This document shows, one piece after another, positions 10,601-16,859 of a stretch of 33,302 nt of DNA. The notes below the pieces were generated by a model that saw only the letters and a list, made by a program, of their open reading frames with translations, was not told where the DNA came from and did not search any database. The DNA lies in the NCBI GenBank assembly GCA_022560875.1, contig JADFSH010000025.1, positions 1 to 33,302 on the forward strand, in the 5' to 3' direction. Source of the stretch: Planctomycetota bacterium. GTDB lineage: Bacteria; Planctomycetota; Phycisphaerae; Phycisphaerales; SM1A02. Position 1 is the first letter of the stretch, and the number at the start of each line of letters is the position of its first letter. The translations under genes and the position numbers were made by a program.

Positions 10601-11497
10601 AATCTCATCCTGAACCCGGAGGACGACCTGGGCGTCGATTATGTGACCGGCGGCAAATTCAATTTCAACGTCGTCCCGACAATGATTGGAGCCGGCGTCG
10701 GCAACGCAATCTTCGGCAGTCTAAAAGGTGAGGGAGACGTGAGCACTAATAAAACGTTGAAAACATTCACCATGCGGGCCTTTCTTGAGCCCCTCCTGCC
10801 GGCAGATCTACTATTCGGGCCAACCATCTTGGACCTGCCTCCGACAGGATCGACCATCACGGATGTCTCCGAAGCACTGGCGGCGGCAATGCCTCGTGAG
10901 CCTGAGACGGAGGCTGTGCCCCAGGAAACTCCGATAGGATCGACTGAACTCCAGCGTCTGCGCGACCTTGGTATCAATGCCCGTCGCCTGATGCAAGACG
11001 AATATATTCATAATGCAACGCTCGGCCTTTCCGTATTCAACGACAGCCGAACCGATGTCAGTCAGATTCTCGAGGTCACCGACAAGCGACTGCTCAACGA
11101 TCGCGTACGTCAAGTGGTGGAGAAATATGATGAGCTGGTCGGAAGCGGTGCAGAACCCGGAGATGACCGACGCGCCCGGATTCGGGATCTTCTCATCCAG
11201 GCCCGAACCGACTTCGTCACCAGTCGCCCCGACCGGAAATTGTCACCGGGAGCCATGCGGACACTGCTGCGTGATCCCAAGTATCAGGAGGCTCGCGAGT
11301 ATTTTGATCTCCTCACCAGTCTGCTGAATGATGTCAAGCTTCTCGGTTTGACAAGACGCGAATACAGAGACGTCGAGACCTATCTGCTCAAGGACATTGA
11401 ATCCACTTTTCTGGATACCGATTATCTGAGGCAAATCCTTTTCACTGATCCCGGCTTGCCGGATGATGAGTCCACCCTGCCGGACGATTCAAAATAA
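4694..11497 (+). CDS. TpsA-type giant secreted exoprotein, filamentous-haemagglutinin-like, with long internal repeats
   Basis: This is the likely TpsB substrate, a 2267-residue secreted or surface beta-helix protein, probably an adhesin. I chose ATG 4694 over the upstream GTG 4619 because GGAAGG lies just before it and it gives a standard signal peptide cleaved after ARA (residue 34). The TPS secretion domain follows directly: IYGDVTFIRQGRNLFIHAG, NRILG (91-95) and NPAGVIFG (115-122), the counterpart of the NPNGI motif. Residues about 300-2000 are glycine-, threonine- and asparagine-rich strands with repeated blocks (TSATTGNLTLTGN, SGGTAVDLNDAV, QSGNDGTGDL). The last 190 residues, from about 2078, are charged and predicted helical, unlike the rest. 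Cell-surface or biofilm adhesion is inferred from the family; no toxin domain is recognisable. Confidence 0.85.
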   Translation: MITGIAIVSKVVHRALTASLVIGVVVSASTTARADVVGEQVIYGDVTFIRQGRNLFIHAGNNSIINYQSFNISIDELVQFIQPGASSRVLNRILGPDPSQINGTLLANGLVYFANPAGVIFGNGAVINVGGIYAAAGNITDANFLSGIDQFQISSGSVINYGSLRGEAIHLIGRHVANHGQIIAPRGLVTMLAGDSVFIGEVGGNLLVRIDGRYLNDGGLPSAGQSSPDLNGTAGVVNTGTISSDQGNIVIGAGDLYSLGIHNIGALHAAGGNISVQAADGAVHNEGVISTSSLTGDAGSILVQGPSIINQGEIRADSDTGNAGSIEFTSQNHTYLTSGSLISAAGLSGFANGGDVLIHSYQGLTFFSEGSTIDVSGGLEGGTGGFAEVSGMNLTYAGNVNLWSQDNFQRGTLLLDPFNLIIEDVGADDGLLTATGLNFDNPDTVTDTVISDDALEALLGNILLQAVNDLTVNFEVDLSPFSNAITLEAGNDVIFNASIINASSLTVTADAAFTGFSSDTFGDVMVADGINLSAGTLSLTSGTAGTINLGGVTTSATTGDLTLTGNVVFTNAAAQSATASGTLLATGTLTKGTNNLTVVGGTAIDLNNAVLVSSGSFTSFGGAFDNTGGVITASDIVIQQAGDVLIGSNLISSNIVSVQSGNDGTGDLTFAVGLTIQGDAVSMLAGNGTGGGALATVDYSNTPTFQGTGGGGTNPGTFFLWGQDASLDNGAGTALTAGMFGAGNVSGLDLTLRSDDGTLDITSDTNVFDSDLTLNANGILTITPAIIVRSLDATTLTTLNVTNNLTTTVGDLILTGGGATLNINAVLTQAAGNLTLTGPVNFTNDGVEQTAESVTGTLSVVEGTVGTPSTANVTKADGNLILKGVSIDLEGATTSATTGNLTLTGNVDFTNAAAQAASAAAGTLTVSGTVVKGADDLTLTGTTINLGGATTSATTGNLNLTGNTVFTDNANAQSASAVAGTLTASGTVVKAADDLTLTGAAVTLTGTASATLGSLAITGPASVSGNLSAGTNLTLNNAVSFDNNAAAQSATAGGSLLASGALTKGANDLSLSGASVTLASDATVTAGSLAITGPASVSGNLSAGTNLTLNNAVTFDAAGAQSATAGGTLLASGTLTKGANDLTVSGGTAVDLNDAVLVSNGNFNSSGGAFDNTGSVITASNIIINQSGDVIIGSDLISSAVVRVQSGNDGTGDLTFGAAGPTIQGSAIFMTAGDGTGGGGAMAFVDYSNNPTFQGTGGAGFNPSLLFQWGQDANLDNGAATALTAGMFGAGNVDGLVLRLLSDDGTLTISNSANVAASLLTLNANGDLTITPAITVQSLNATSGSTLAATSALTASTGDMNLTGATVTLANNATATLGSLTITGPTSVTGDLSAGTDITLNSAVTFDSAAAQSVTAGGTLLASGTLTKAVNDLVVSGGTAVDLDDAVTVSNGNFFSSGGTFDNTGSNISATTININQADDVIIGGNLTSTNNVFVQSGNDGTGDLSFGAAGPTIQSNSIFLTAGDGVGGGTLASVDFTNSPTFQGTGGAGSNPLGIFEWAQDANLDNGAATALTAAMFGTGDVSGLNLRLRSLDGSLTVSNSVNVADSLLNLTAIGNVTITPAITVQSLSAFSGGTLSTSSTLTATTGNIGLEGATVSLADDTTATLGRLEITGPTSTSGNLSAGNNLILHNAVTFDSAAAQSVTAGGTLFADGSLTKGVNNLALSGTNLLLGDGAGVDNITVTTGSLTMTGNTTLNLIGGNVTTGGSLAINGTTTLDLNGGNIETGGGQTYQGAVNLLSDATLTSTGSGDIHFEGIASTLDGGFDFTVVNDDGDLVFDGDIGSITQLNSFTADVNHTTNDLIDFDLIIFNNTMLIADGDILLNTVGDRPVVPAIATIVAPNGGMLFKSNSGNFTMGQNEKMTIFGTLNIEAALTATLGDLTTLNDMIVTANAINLRRRAAGPLLDTDGNLILNPEDDLGVDYVTGGKFNFNVVPTMIGAGVGNAIFGSLKGEGDVSTNKTLKTFTMRAFLEPLLPADLLFGPTILDLPPTGSTITDVSEALAAAMPREPETEAVPQETPIGSTELQRLRDLGINARRLMQDEYIHNATLGLSVFNDSRTDVSQILEVTDKRLLNDRVRQVVEKYDELVGSGAEPGDDRRARIRDLLIQARTDFVTSRPDRKLSPGAMRTLLRDPKYQEAREYFDLLTSLLNDVKLLGLTRREYRDVETYLLKDIESTFLDTDYLRQILFTDPGLPDDESTLPDDSK
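6300..9900 (+). repeat. Repeat-rich region of the TpsA gene
   Basis: Several repeat families lie in frame. The largest unit, about 585 bp, occurs at 6485-7066, 8123-8710 and 8996-9580; copies 2 and 3 start exactly 873 bp (291 codons) apart and copies 1 and 2 start 1638 bp apart. A shorter element starting ACGACCAGCGCCACCACCGG occurs at 6350, 7370 and 7541. A third, starting GCTCACTGGCCATCACCGGA, occurs at 7731 and 7953, 222 bp apart. All spacings are multiples of three, so copies could be gained or lost without breaking the frame. Identity between copies is high at DNA level, which also makes the region prone to assembly errors. Confidence 0.85.
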
Positions 11498-11596
11498 GGT
11501 CATGTCAATGCAAGGCTTCATGGTTTTGTTAGTATGCTCATCTCCTTCAGGTGGGCGTACGACATCTCAGACCATGGCCTCGATGGAAGGCATTCT

Positions 11597-12646
11597 ATGA
11601 CCATTGACGTCGAATCATTGTTATCGGACATTACTCCGGAAGCTCCGTGCGGCGAAGATCTGTCCTATGACCAGGCGATGCTCCTGCTCGACAATGAGTT
11701 TCGAGGCAAACCCGAGCAGCAAATCGGGGATTCCATATCCGAGGCGGTTGAGCCGAACTGGGAAAATGTGAAAGAGATGGCGATCTCGCTACTCGAACGT
11801 AGCCGTGATCTCAGGGTCATCATCCAATTGACGGTCGCGCTGACTGAGTTGGAGGGCGTCGAGGGTCTCAAAATCGGGCTTTCACTACTGCAGCAGTCGC
11901 TGTCCCGTCACTGGGAGCATATTCACCCTCAACTGGACCCCGAAGACGATAATGATCCCCTTGAACGCGTGAATATCATCTCCTCAATCACCACTCCGAC
12001 CGCCACCCTCGGAGATCCGGTGAGGTTCCGCGATCGGGTCCAGGGGGCTCCACTGACGGATTCTCGCCAACTCGGACGCTTCGGATACCGGGATATCATG
12101 CGGGCACAGTCCGGCGCGACCGTATCTGAAGATGAAGGAGGCAAAGCCGCCAGTTCGAGTGAGATTGAAGCTGCCTTTCAGGACACCGAACTCGATGTCC
12201 TGGTGGCCTTCTATGAAGGGATCCAGCAATCCAGGGAGACCGTGCTGACGATAGATTCGACGCTCACGGACCTTGTCGGGGTGGGCTCGGCAGCCAACTT
12301 TGAAGGGCTGCTCGACGACCTCAAGGCCATCGAGCATGAGTTGGTCGAGCGTCTTCGTCAGCGTGGCTATGGTGTGGCGGAGGATGAGGAAGCCGCGGCA
12401 GACGGTCAGGGGGGGGCGACGGGGGCAGCCCTGAGCGGCGAAGTGACCTCTCCCCGGGATGCAGAATTGGCACTTGGCAAGGTAATCAGGTACTATGAGC
12501 AGAACGAGCCGTCAAGTCCGGTCCCCATGCTCGTCAAGGTTGCCAGCAGTATGATCTCGAAATCATTCGTGGAAATCTCATCCGTTTTACCGCCTGACAC
12601 GGTAGAACTTATCATTCGAATATGCTCTCCAAGTGAGGAGAATTAG
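11597..12646 (+). CDS. tssA: TssA, T6SS baseplate/sheath-organising protein (ImpA N-terminal family)
   Basis: TssA joins the baseplate and guides tail-tube and sheath polymerisation. The N-terminal ImpA_N domain is clear: DITPEAPCGEDLSYD (residues 11-25), then EPNWENVKEMAISLLERSRDL-type helices and the PLTDSRQLGRFGYRD segment. The C-terminal part is helical and Glu-rich, with a variable acidic/Gly linker (around residue 265), ending in a short helical domain with the RDAELALGKVIRYYEQNEPSSP pattern common in short TssA proteins. I chose ATG 11597, preceded by GGAAGG (11585-11590), over an ATG at 11534 whose extra 21 residues have no family support. The TpsA gene lies 99 nt upstream. Confidence 0.9.
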   Translation: MTIDVESLLSDITPEAPCGEDLSYDQAMLLLDNEFRGKPEQQIGDSISEAVEPNWENVKEMAISLLERSRDLRVIIQLTVALTELEGVEGLKIGLSLLQQSLSRHWEHIHPQLDPEDDNDPLERVNIISSITTPTATLGDPVRFRDRVQGAPLTDSRQLGRFGYRDIMRAQSGATVSEDEGGKAASSSEIEAAFQDTELDVLVAFYEGIQQSRETVLTIDSTLTDLVGVGSAANFEGLLDDLKAIEHELVERLRQRGYGVAEDEEAAADGQGGATGAALSGEVTSPRDAELALGKVIRYYEQNEPSSPVPMLVKVASSMISKSFVEISSVLPPDTVELIIRICSPSEEN

Positions 12647-12648
12647 TG

Positions 12649-12679
12649 CAGATTCAACCTCCAGCGAGAGCTGAATCTG
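12649..12679 (+). other. Stem-loop between tssA and tssB
   Basis: CAGATTCA at 12649-12656 pairs perfectly with TGAATCTG at 12672-12679 across a 15-nt loop. A short AT-rich stretch follows but no U-tract. It could be a weak terminator or an mRNA stability/processing element before the strongly expressed sheath genes. Confidence 0.35.
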
Positions 12680-12715
12680 ATCAAATTTTAGGTGTGTTCA
12701 CAGGAGGTCTGTGCC

Positions 12716-13291
12716 ATGGCCAAAAAAAGTGCCCAGAAATTCATCGCGCGAAATCGCGCTCCACGCGTACAAATCGAATATGACGTGGAACTGTACGGGG
12801 CGGAGAAGAAGATTCAATTGCCGTTCGTCATGGGTGTCATGGCGGATCTGTCCGGCAAACCGGCTGAAGCGCTGCCCGCAGTGAGCGACCGGAAATTCCT
12901 TGAGATCGACGTGGACAATTTTGACAACCGCATGAAGTCCATGAAGCCTCGGGTTGCATTCCAGATACCCAACACCCTGACCGGCGAAGGCAATCTCAGT
13001 GTCGATCTTTCTTTTGAAAGCATGGATGATTTCTCTCCGGCCGCCGTCGCTCGAAAGAACGATGCACTCCGCCAGCTTCTTGAGGCGCGCACCCAACTGT
13101 CCAATCTTCTGACTTACATGGACGGCAAGTCAGGCGCAGAAGATCTGATCAACAAGGCCCTTAAGGATTCGACGCTGCTGCAGTCGCTGGTTTCCGCTCC
13201 GAATGCGGATCAGCCCGCGGCAGCCAACGGGGATTCCGCTTCGGATGACGCCGGGGCCCCGTCAGAAGATCCATCACCCGCTGAGGAGTAA
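12716..13291 (+). CDS. tssB: TssB, T6SS contractile sheath small subunit
   Basis: TssB (VipA) pairs with TssC to form the cytoplasmic contractile sheath around the Hcp tube. The 191 residues show the family pattern: RVQIEYDVE (17-25), LPFVMGVMADLSG (35-47), RKFLEIDVDNFDNRM (59-73), and SMDDFSPAAVARK followed by a helix with LRQLLEARTQLSNLL. The acidic C-terminal tail is variable in the family. AGGAGGT at 12702-12708 sets the ATG at 12716 rather than the GTG at 12692. tssC follows after 5 nt, so the two are almost certainly co-translated in matched amounts. Confidence 0.96.
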   Translation: MAKKSAQKFIARNRAPRVQIEYDVELYGAEKKIQLPFVMGVMADLSGKPAEALPAVSDRKFLEIDVDNFDNRMKSMKPRVAFQIPNTLTGEGNLSVDLSFESMDDFSPAAVARKNDALRQLLEARTQLSNLLTYMDGKSGAEDLINKALKDSTLLQSLVSAPNADQPAAANGDSASDDAGAPSEDPSPAEE

Positions 13292-13296
13292 TTCAA

Positions 13297-14793
13297 ATGG
13301 CTGAATCAAATCCCGAAACTCAATCGCAAACCGCGACCGCAACCTTTGAAGCCGGTGAATTCTCTTCACTGCTCGAAAAGGAATTCAAGCCGAAATCTGA
13401 TCGGCAGAAGGAAGCGGTCGAAGCCGCCGTCAAGACACTGGCGGAACAGGTGCTGAAGGACACGACCGTCGTCTCAGATGATGCGATTAAATCCATCGAA
13501 TGGATCATCGCCGAAATCGACAAGAAACTGAGCGATCAAATCAACCAGATCATCCACCACGAAGATTTCCAGAAGCTCGAAGGCTCCTGGCGCGGTCTGC
13601 ATCATCTGGTCAACAACACCGAAACCGACGAGATGCTCAAAATCCGTGTCCTGAACATCTCCAAGAAGGATCTCGGCAAGACCCTGAAGAAATTCAAGGG
13701 TACCGCCTGGGATCAAAGCCCGATCTTCAAGAAGCTCTACGAAGAGGAATTCGGACTGATCGGCGGCGAACCCTACGGTTGCCTCGTGGGAGACTACTAC
13801 TTCGACCACAGTCCCCCCGACGTTGCGATGCTGGGCGAAATATCCCAGATCGCTGCCGCGGCCCATGCCCCGTTCATCACCGGGACCGCGCCGACACTCC
13901 TCAATATGGATTCCTGGCAGGAGTTGGCGAATCCGCGGGATCTGACCAAGATCTTCCAGACCGCCGAATACGCCCCCTGGCGATCCTTGCGTGAATCAGA
14001 GGACGCTCGATATATCGGCCTCGCCATGCCGCGATTCCTTTCCCGCCTGCCCTATGGTGCGAAAACGGATCCCGTTGAGGAATTCGCGTTCGAGGAAGAA
14101 ACGTCCGGTAGTGATCACTCCAAGTACACGTGGGCGAATGCCGCGTATCCCATGGCCGTGAACATCAACCGATCATTCAAACTATTCGGCTGGTGTTCGC
14201 AGATTCGCGGCGTGGAATCCGGCGGTACCGTCGAAGGCCTGCCCTGCCATACCTTCCCGACCGACGACGGGGGTGTGGACATGAAATGCCCGACCGAGAT
14301 CGCCATCAGCGATCGTCGAGAGGCCGAACTCGCCAAGAACGGCTTGATGCCGGTACTTCATCGCAAGAATTCGGACTCCGCCGTTTTCATCGGCGCTCAG
14401 TCACTCCATCAACCCGCGGAGTATGACGATCCGGATGCGACGGCAAACGCCAATCTTGGCGCCCGCCTGCCGTATCTGTTCGCCACCTGCCGATTCGCGC
14501 ATTACCTCAAGTGCATCGTGCGTGACAAGATCGGTTCGTTTGCCGAGCGTGAGGACATGGAAGGCTGGCTGAACCGCTGGATCAGCAACTATGTTGAGAC
14601 CAACCCGTCACAGGCGTCTCAGGAAGACAAGGCCCGTAAACCTCTGGCTGCGGCGGAAGTGACGGTTTCGGAGGTTGAAGGGAATCCTGGCTACTACAAG
14701 TCCGTGTTCTACCTGCGACCTCACTACCAGCTCGAAGGCCTCTCGATCTCACTCAGATTGGTCTCCAAGCTGCCCTCAGCCAAGGGAGGTTGA
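13297..14793 (+). CDS. tssC: TssC, T6SS contractile sheath large subunit
   Basis: TssC (VipB) forms most of the sheath and carries the surface recognised by ClpV. Its 498 residues match the usual length. Landmarks are HHEDFQKLEGSWRGLHHLV (from residue 87), LVGDYYFDHSPPDVAML, the MPRFLSRLPYGAKTDPVEEF segment, the WANAAYPMAVNINRSF helix, GLMPVLHRKNSDSAVFIGAQS, and the C-terminal RFAHYLKCIVRDKIGSF domain with a final beta-rich segment. Nothing is missing or unusual. It makes a good reference for the truncated sheath-like protein encoded at 23398-25116. Confidence 0.97.
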   Translation: MAESNPETQSQTATATFEAGEFSSLLEKEFKPKSDRQKEAVEAAVKTLAEQVLKDTTVVSDDAIKSIEWIIAEIDKKLSDQINQIIHHEDFQKLEGSWRGLHHLVNNTETDEMLKIRVLNISKKDLGKTLKKFKGTAWDQSPIFKKLYEEEFGLIGGEPYGCLVGDYYFDHSPPDVAMLGEISQIAAAAHAPFITGTAPTLLNMDSWQELANPRDLTKIFQTAEYAPWRSLRESEDARYIGLAMPRFLSRLPYGAKTDPVEEFAFEEETSGSDHSKYTWANAAYPMAVNINRSFKLFGWCSQIRGVESGGTVEGLPCHTFPTDDGGVDMKCPTEIAISDRREAELAKNGLMPVLHRKNSDSAVFIGAQSLHQPAEYDDPDATANANLGARLPYLFATCRFAHYLKCIVRDKIGSFAEREDMEGWLNRWISNYVETNPSQASQEDKARKPLAAAEVTVSEVEGNPGYYKSVFYLRPHYQLEGLSISLRLVSKLPSAKGG

Positions 14794-14810
14794 GGTATGA
14801 TGCCTGCTGG

Positions 14811-14834
14811 CGGGCAGAGATTGTGCTCTGCCTG
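14811..14834 (+). other. Stem-loop between tssC and hcp
   Basis: CGGGCAGAG (14811-14819) pairs with CTCTGCCTG (14826-14834), nine pairs including one G-U, with a 6-nt loop. No U-tract follows, so it is more likely an mRNA processing or stability element, or a leaky terminator, than a strong terminator. It sits in the 110-nt gap before hcp. Confidence 0.45.
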
Positions 14835-14903
14835 ATGAGGATTGATTCATAAGTTACACATTGTGGCAAACCGCCACCGAATGCTGAAAGAAGGAAAATT
14901 GAG

Positions 14904-15398
14904 ATGATCCTATTGAAATTGGATGGAATCAACGGCGACTGCTCGATGCCGGACTGGAAGGACTATATCACGCTGACCTCGGTGAGCTGGGAAATCACCC
15001 GCGAGTTTGCGGAAAGCGCCAAGATGGGCACGAAGGATATCAACGTCGGCACCGCCGATCTGCCTCCCATCACCATGGGTAAGTCAATGGACAAGGCTTC
15101 GGTCTTCCTGATGCAGAACGCCATTTCGGGTTCTTCACTCGGAACGGCCGAGATAAAGTTCATTGCCCAGTCCGGCACCGCGGGCGCTGGTGAAGTGTTC
15201 CTTGAATTCAAGCTCGACAATGCCATTATCGCCAGTTGGAGTATTGACGGCTCAGAGGATGATCGGCCATCAGAGAATGTGACGATCTGGTATCACAAGA
15301 TCTGGATGCAGTACTACACCACCGAGGATGGCAAGAGCTACACGACCGCAGGCAGCAGAGGTTGGGATCGGATCGAAAATAAGGCCTGGGCCGGCTGA
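14904..15398 (+). CDS. hcp: Hcp (TssD), T6SS inner-tube protein
   Basis: Hcp hexamers stack into the inner tube that the sheath ejects; Hcp can also chaperone effectors. The 164-residue product has the family start (ILLKLDGINGDC), a WEITREF strand, MGKSMDKASVFLMQNAISG, and the VTIWYHKIWMQYYTTEDGK segment near the end. The length is normal, and no C-terminal effector extension is present. GAAGGAAAATTGAG precedes the ATG as ribosome site. Stem-loops lie on both sides (14811-14834 and 15381-15414), so its message may be processed apart from its neighbours. Confidence 0.95.
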   Translation: MILLKLDGINGDCSMPDWKDYITLTSVSWEITREFAESAKMGTKDINVGTADLPPITMGKSMDKASVFLMQNAISGSSLGTAEIKFIAQSGTAGAGEVFLEFKLDNAIIASWSIDGSEDDRPSENVTIWYHKIWMQYYTTEDGKSYTTAGSRGWDRIENKAWAG

Positions 15399-15414
15399 GC
15401 CCGCTCTCGGCCTT
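15381..15414 (+). other. Stem-loop overlapping the hcp 3' end
   Basis: AAGGCC (15381-15386) pairs with GGCCTT (15409-15414); after a one-base bulge three further pairs are possible (15388-15390 with 15406-15408). The left arm lies in the last hcp codons. TTGTTATC follows, which is not a good U-tract, so it may be a partial terminator or a 3' stabilising structure. Confidence 0.35.
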
Positions 15415-15505
15415 GTTATCTCAATGACCACTTTCGCCTGATCACAGGCAGGAGGGGGTGTTGCGCGGCGATGCGACGGAGACTTCTCCATCGAAAGGTA
15501 TCGTG

Positions 15506-16351
15506 ATGTCTGCAGAACAGTTGCTGCGTGATGGCATGCTTGATGAAGCGCTGGTTGCGTTGCAGGATATTGTGCGCGACGATCCCTCCAATGCGAAGCA
15601 TCGTATTTTTCTCTTTCAGATCCTGTGTGTGATGGGGCAGTGGGATCGGGCACTGACCCAACTCAATGTCGCCGCCGATCTCGATCCCATCGCGCTGGCC
15701 ATGGCCCAGATGTATCGTGAAGCATTGCGAATCGAAGTTCTTCGGGCGGACATTTTCGCCGGAAAACGATCGCCCCTGATTTTCGGTGAGCCCCCGGAAT
15801 GGATCAGCCTGCTGATTGAAGCACTGCGAATTGACGCCGAGGGCAACGCCACCGCCGCCCAGAAGCTGCGAGAACGCGCTTTCGAGAACGCGCCTACCAC
15901 CAGCGGCACGATTGATGACAAACCCTTTGAATGGATTGCGGACGCGGATACCCGCCTTGGCCCCGTGCTCGAAGTCCTCGTGAACGGCAGGTATTACTGG
16001 GCGCCTTTCAGCAACATCCGTCAGATCCAGTTGGAGGAGCCGAGCGATCTCCGGGACATTATCTGGACGCCGTGCCAGTTCATCTGGGCGAACGGAGGCG
16101 ACGCCGTCGGACTCATTCCCACGCGTTATCCTAGTTCTGAAAACAACCAAGATCCCCAGATTCGACTCGCCCGCAAGACAATCTGGACCGAGCCGGCACC
16201 CGGGGCGTCCCAGGGTTGTGGACAACGGCTCTTCGCAACCGATTCCGATGATTTTTCGATCATGGACACCCGCAAGATCACCCTGGAATGCGAAGTTATA
16301 GAAGTCTCCGAGATGGCGGAAGCCTCGAACGGAGAAAGCCCGAATGCCTGA
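15506..16351 (+). CDS. tagJ: TagJ/ImpE family T6SS accessory protein
   Basis: TagJ (ImpE) binds the TssB N-terminus in Pseudomonas and is linked to sheath disassembly. The first third is TPR-like helices (AEQLLRDGMLDEALVALQ, DDPSNAKHRIFLFQIL). The second part carries the ImpE hallmark FEWIADADTRLGPVLEVLV followed by NGRYYWAPFSNI, DLRDIIWTPCQFIWANGGD and PTRYPSSE. I chose ATG 15506 (GAAAGG upstream, and the family start MSAEQLL) although GTG 15458 is in frame after an AGGAGG at 15450-15455; that ribosome site is only 2 nt from the GTG. The gene overlaps tssE by 8 nt (16344-16351). Confidence 0.92.
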   Translation: MSAEQLLRDGMLDEALVALQDIVRDDPSNAKHRIFLFQILCVMGQWDRALTQLNVAADLDPIALAMAQMYREALRIEVLRADIFAGKRSPLIFGEPPEWISLLIEALRIDAEGNATAAQKLRERAFENAPTTSGTIDDKPFEWIADADTRLGPVLEVLVNGRYYWAPFSNIRQIQLEEPSDLRDIIWTPCQFIWANGGDAVGLIPTRYPSSENNQDPQIRLARKTIWTEPAPGASQGCGQRLFATDSDDFSIMDTRKITLECEVIEVSEMAEASNGESPNA

Positions 16352-16859
16352 TCAGACGCCGAGAGACCTGCTGCAACCGTCTCTCTTGGATCGCTTGACG
16401 GACGATGAGCCTCAAAAACAGATGGAATCCCGTGACAAGCGCGTCCTTTCCATGCGCCAACTGAAAGAGGCCGTATTGCGGGATCTGGCGTGGCTCTTGA
16501 ATACCGCGAATTTCGATAACGAAGGCAAGTTCGAGAAGTACCCTTTTGTCGCCGATTCGGTCATTAATTTCGGCACCCGGGGGCTGAGCGGCATCACCGC
16601 CTCCAGCGTGACGTCCAAGGAAGTCGAGAGCACCGTTCGGAACGCCATTTTGCGATTTGAACCGCGGATCATTCCCAACACGCTGCAAGTCCAAGCCGTG
16701 GTTTCTGTCGAGGAATCATCACACAATGCAATCTCGTTCGTAATCTCCGGAGATCTGTGGGCCTCACCTCTCCCGGAACAACTGTATCTGCAGACCAAAC
16801 TGGACATTGAAAACGGACATACCGAGATCAGCGAAGTGGGTTCGCGGGGGCCAAGATAA
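16344..16859 (+). CDS. tssE: TssE, T6SS baseplate wedge protein (gp25-like)
   Basis: TssE is the homologue of the phage T4 baseplate wedge protein gp25 and starts sheath assembly. The family helix SMRQLKEAVLRDLAWLLNT is at residues 36-54, followed by YPFVADSVINFGTRGLSG, the usual conserved strand, then an IRNAILRFEPRI-type helix (here VRNAILRFEPRIIPNTL) and a C-terminal beta-hairpin. The protein has 171 residues, normal for the family. It overlaps tagJ by 8 nt and its stop shares one base with the tssF start (TAATG), so it is translationally coupled on both sides. Confidence 0.94.
   Translation: MPDQTPRDLLQPSLLDRLTDDEPQKQMESRDKRVLSMRQLKEAVLRDLAWLLNTANFDNEGKFEKYPFVADSVINFGTRGLSGITASSVTSKEVESTVRNAILRFEPRIIPNTLQVQAVVSVEESSHNAISFVISGDLWASPLPEQLYLQTKLDIENGHTEISEVGSRGPR

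Noticed and set aside
13500-13994. Open + strand frame of 164 codons inside tssC
   Set aside because: It is an out-of-frame shadow, Arg/Pro/Gln-rich, within a clearly coding tssC.
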